Under the pieces are notes generated by a model. That model did no database searches, was not told the DNA's origin, and worked only from the letters and a program-made list of their open reading frames with translations. The position numbers and the translations under genes were made by a program. 6,673 bases of DNA, from positions 1 to 6,673 of the forward strand of contig CAMGJS010000050.1 of NCBI GenBank assembly GCA_946056455.1, read 5' to 3'. The DNA comes from an uncultured Clostridia bacterium. Its GTDB lineage: Bacteria > Bacillota > Clostridia > Oscillospirales > Ruminococcaceae. Below, one piece after another: positions 6,622 through 6,673 of the stretch (position 1 is the first letter of the stretch; each line of letters opens with the position of its first letter).

Positions 6622-6673
6622 GGCCCGATAGTTCAGTTGGTTAGAACGCCGCCCTGTCACGGCGGAGGTCGTG
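6622..6673 (+). tRNA. tRNA-Asp (anticodon GTC), 3' part cut by the window edge
   Basis: The first 52 bases of a tRNA fold cleanly. They give the 5' acceptor strand GGCCCGA (6622-6628), T8-A9, and a D stem GTTC/GAAC (6631-6634 with 6644-6647) around a nine-base loop with the GG pair. The anticodon stem is a perfect CCGCC/GGCGG (6649-6653 with 6661-6665), and the loop CTGTCAC has anticodon GTC at 6656-6658. The variable loop AGGTC and the first three bases of the T stem end the window. The 3' half, about 25 bases, is missing. Anticodon GUC reads the aspartate codons GAC and GAU. The T-rich anticodon loop start and purine-free position 33-T fit normal tRNA rules. Confidence 0.95.

Noticed and set aside
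1..6673. CRISPR array, insertion sequence, prophage, toxin-antitoxin or defence system
   Set aside because: No direct repeat series, transposase, integrase, terminal inverted repeats or defence domains were seen; nearly all bases belong to housekeeping genes and short regulatory gaps.

Overview
The window looks like ordinary chromosomal DNA from a Gram-positive, moderately AT-rich member of the Firmicutes, most likely a Clostridia/Ruminococcus-type (Oscillospirales) bacterium. The basis is the lon-engB gene pair, strong AGGAGG-type ribosome binding sites, consensus sigma-A promoters, a YerC/YecD TrpR-like protein and an hslO of clostridial type. The genus assignment is inference.

Layout: (1) Positions 1-50 hold the first 16 codons of a leftward gene that runs off the window; it is possibly a DnaD-type replication protein, a weak guess. 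(2) Positions 51-254 are a divergent promoter region with one good sigma-A promoter per direction, plus a small dyad in the lon leader. (3) Positions 255-4551 are a tightly packed rightward unit: lon (ATP-dependent protease), engB (GTPase for 50S ribosome assembly) and lysA (diaminopimelate decarboxylase), with gaps of 4 and 12 bases. (4) A 66-base gap holds a second promoter with an extended -10 and a strong Shine-Dalgarno. It starts a second unit, 4618-6542: yerC-like TrpR-family regulator, YqeM-like SAM methyltransferase and hslO (redox chaperone Hsp33). The first two genes overlap by 8 bases and the last starts 7 bases after the methyltransferase stop. (5) A perfect-consensus promoter (TTGACA, 17 bp, TATAAT) precedes a tRNA-Asp(GUC) cut by the right window edge.

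Together the genes are housekeeping: protein quality control (Lon, Hsp33), ribosome biogenesis (EngB), lysine synthesis (LysA), a small DNA-binding regulator, a methyltransferase of unknown substrate and a tRNA. All six complete genes are intact, with their key motifs visible. I found no mobile element, CRISPR array, toxin-antitoxin pair, phage gene or defence system, and no convincing previously undescribed system. The points most worth a second look are regulatory: the dyad in the lon leader, a partial palindrome over the -10 of the yerC promoter, and the co-transcription of a TrpR-like repressor with Hsp33.
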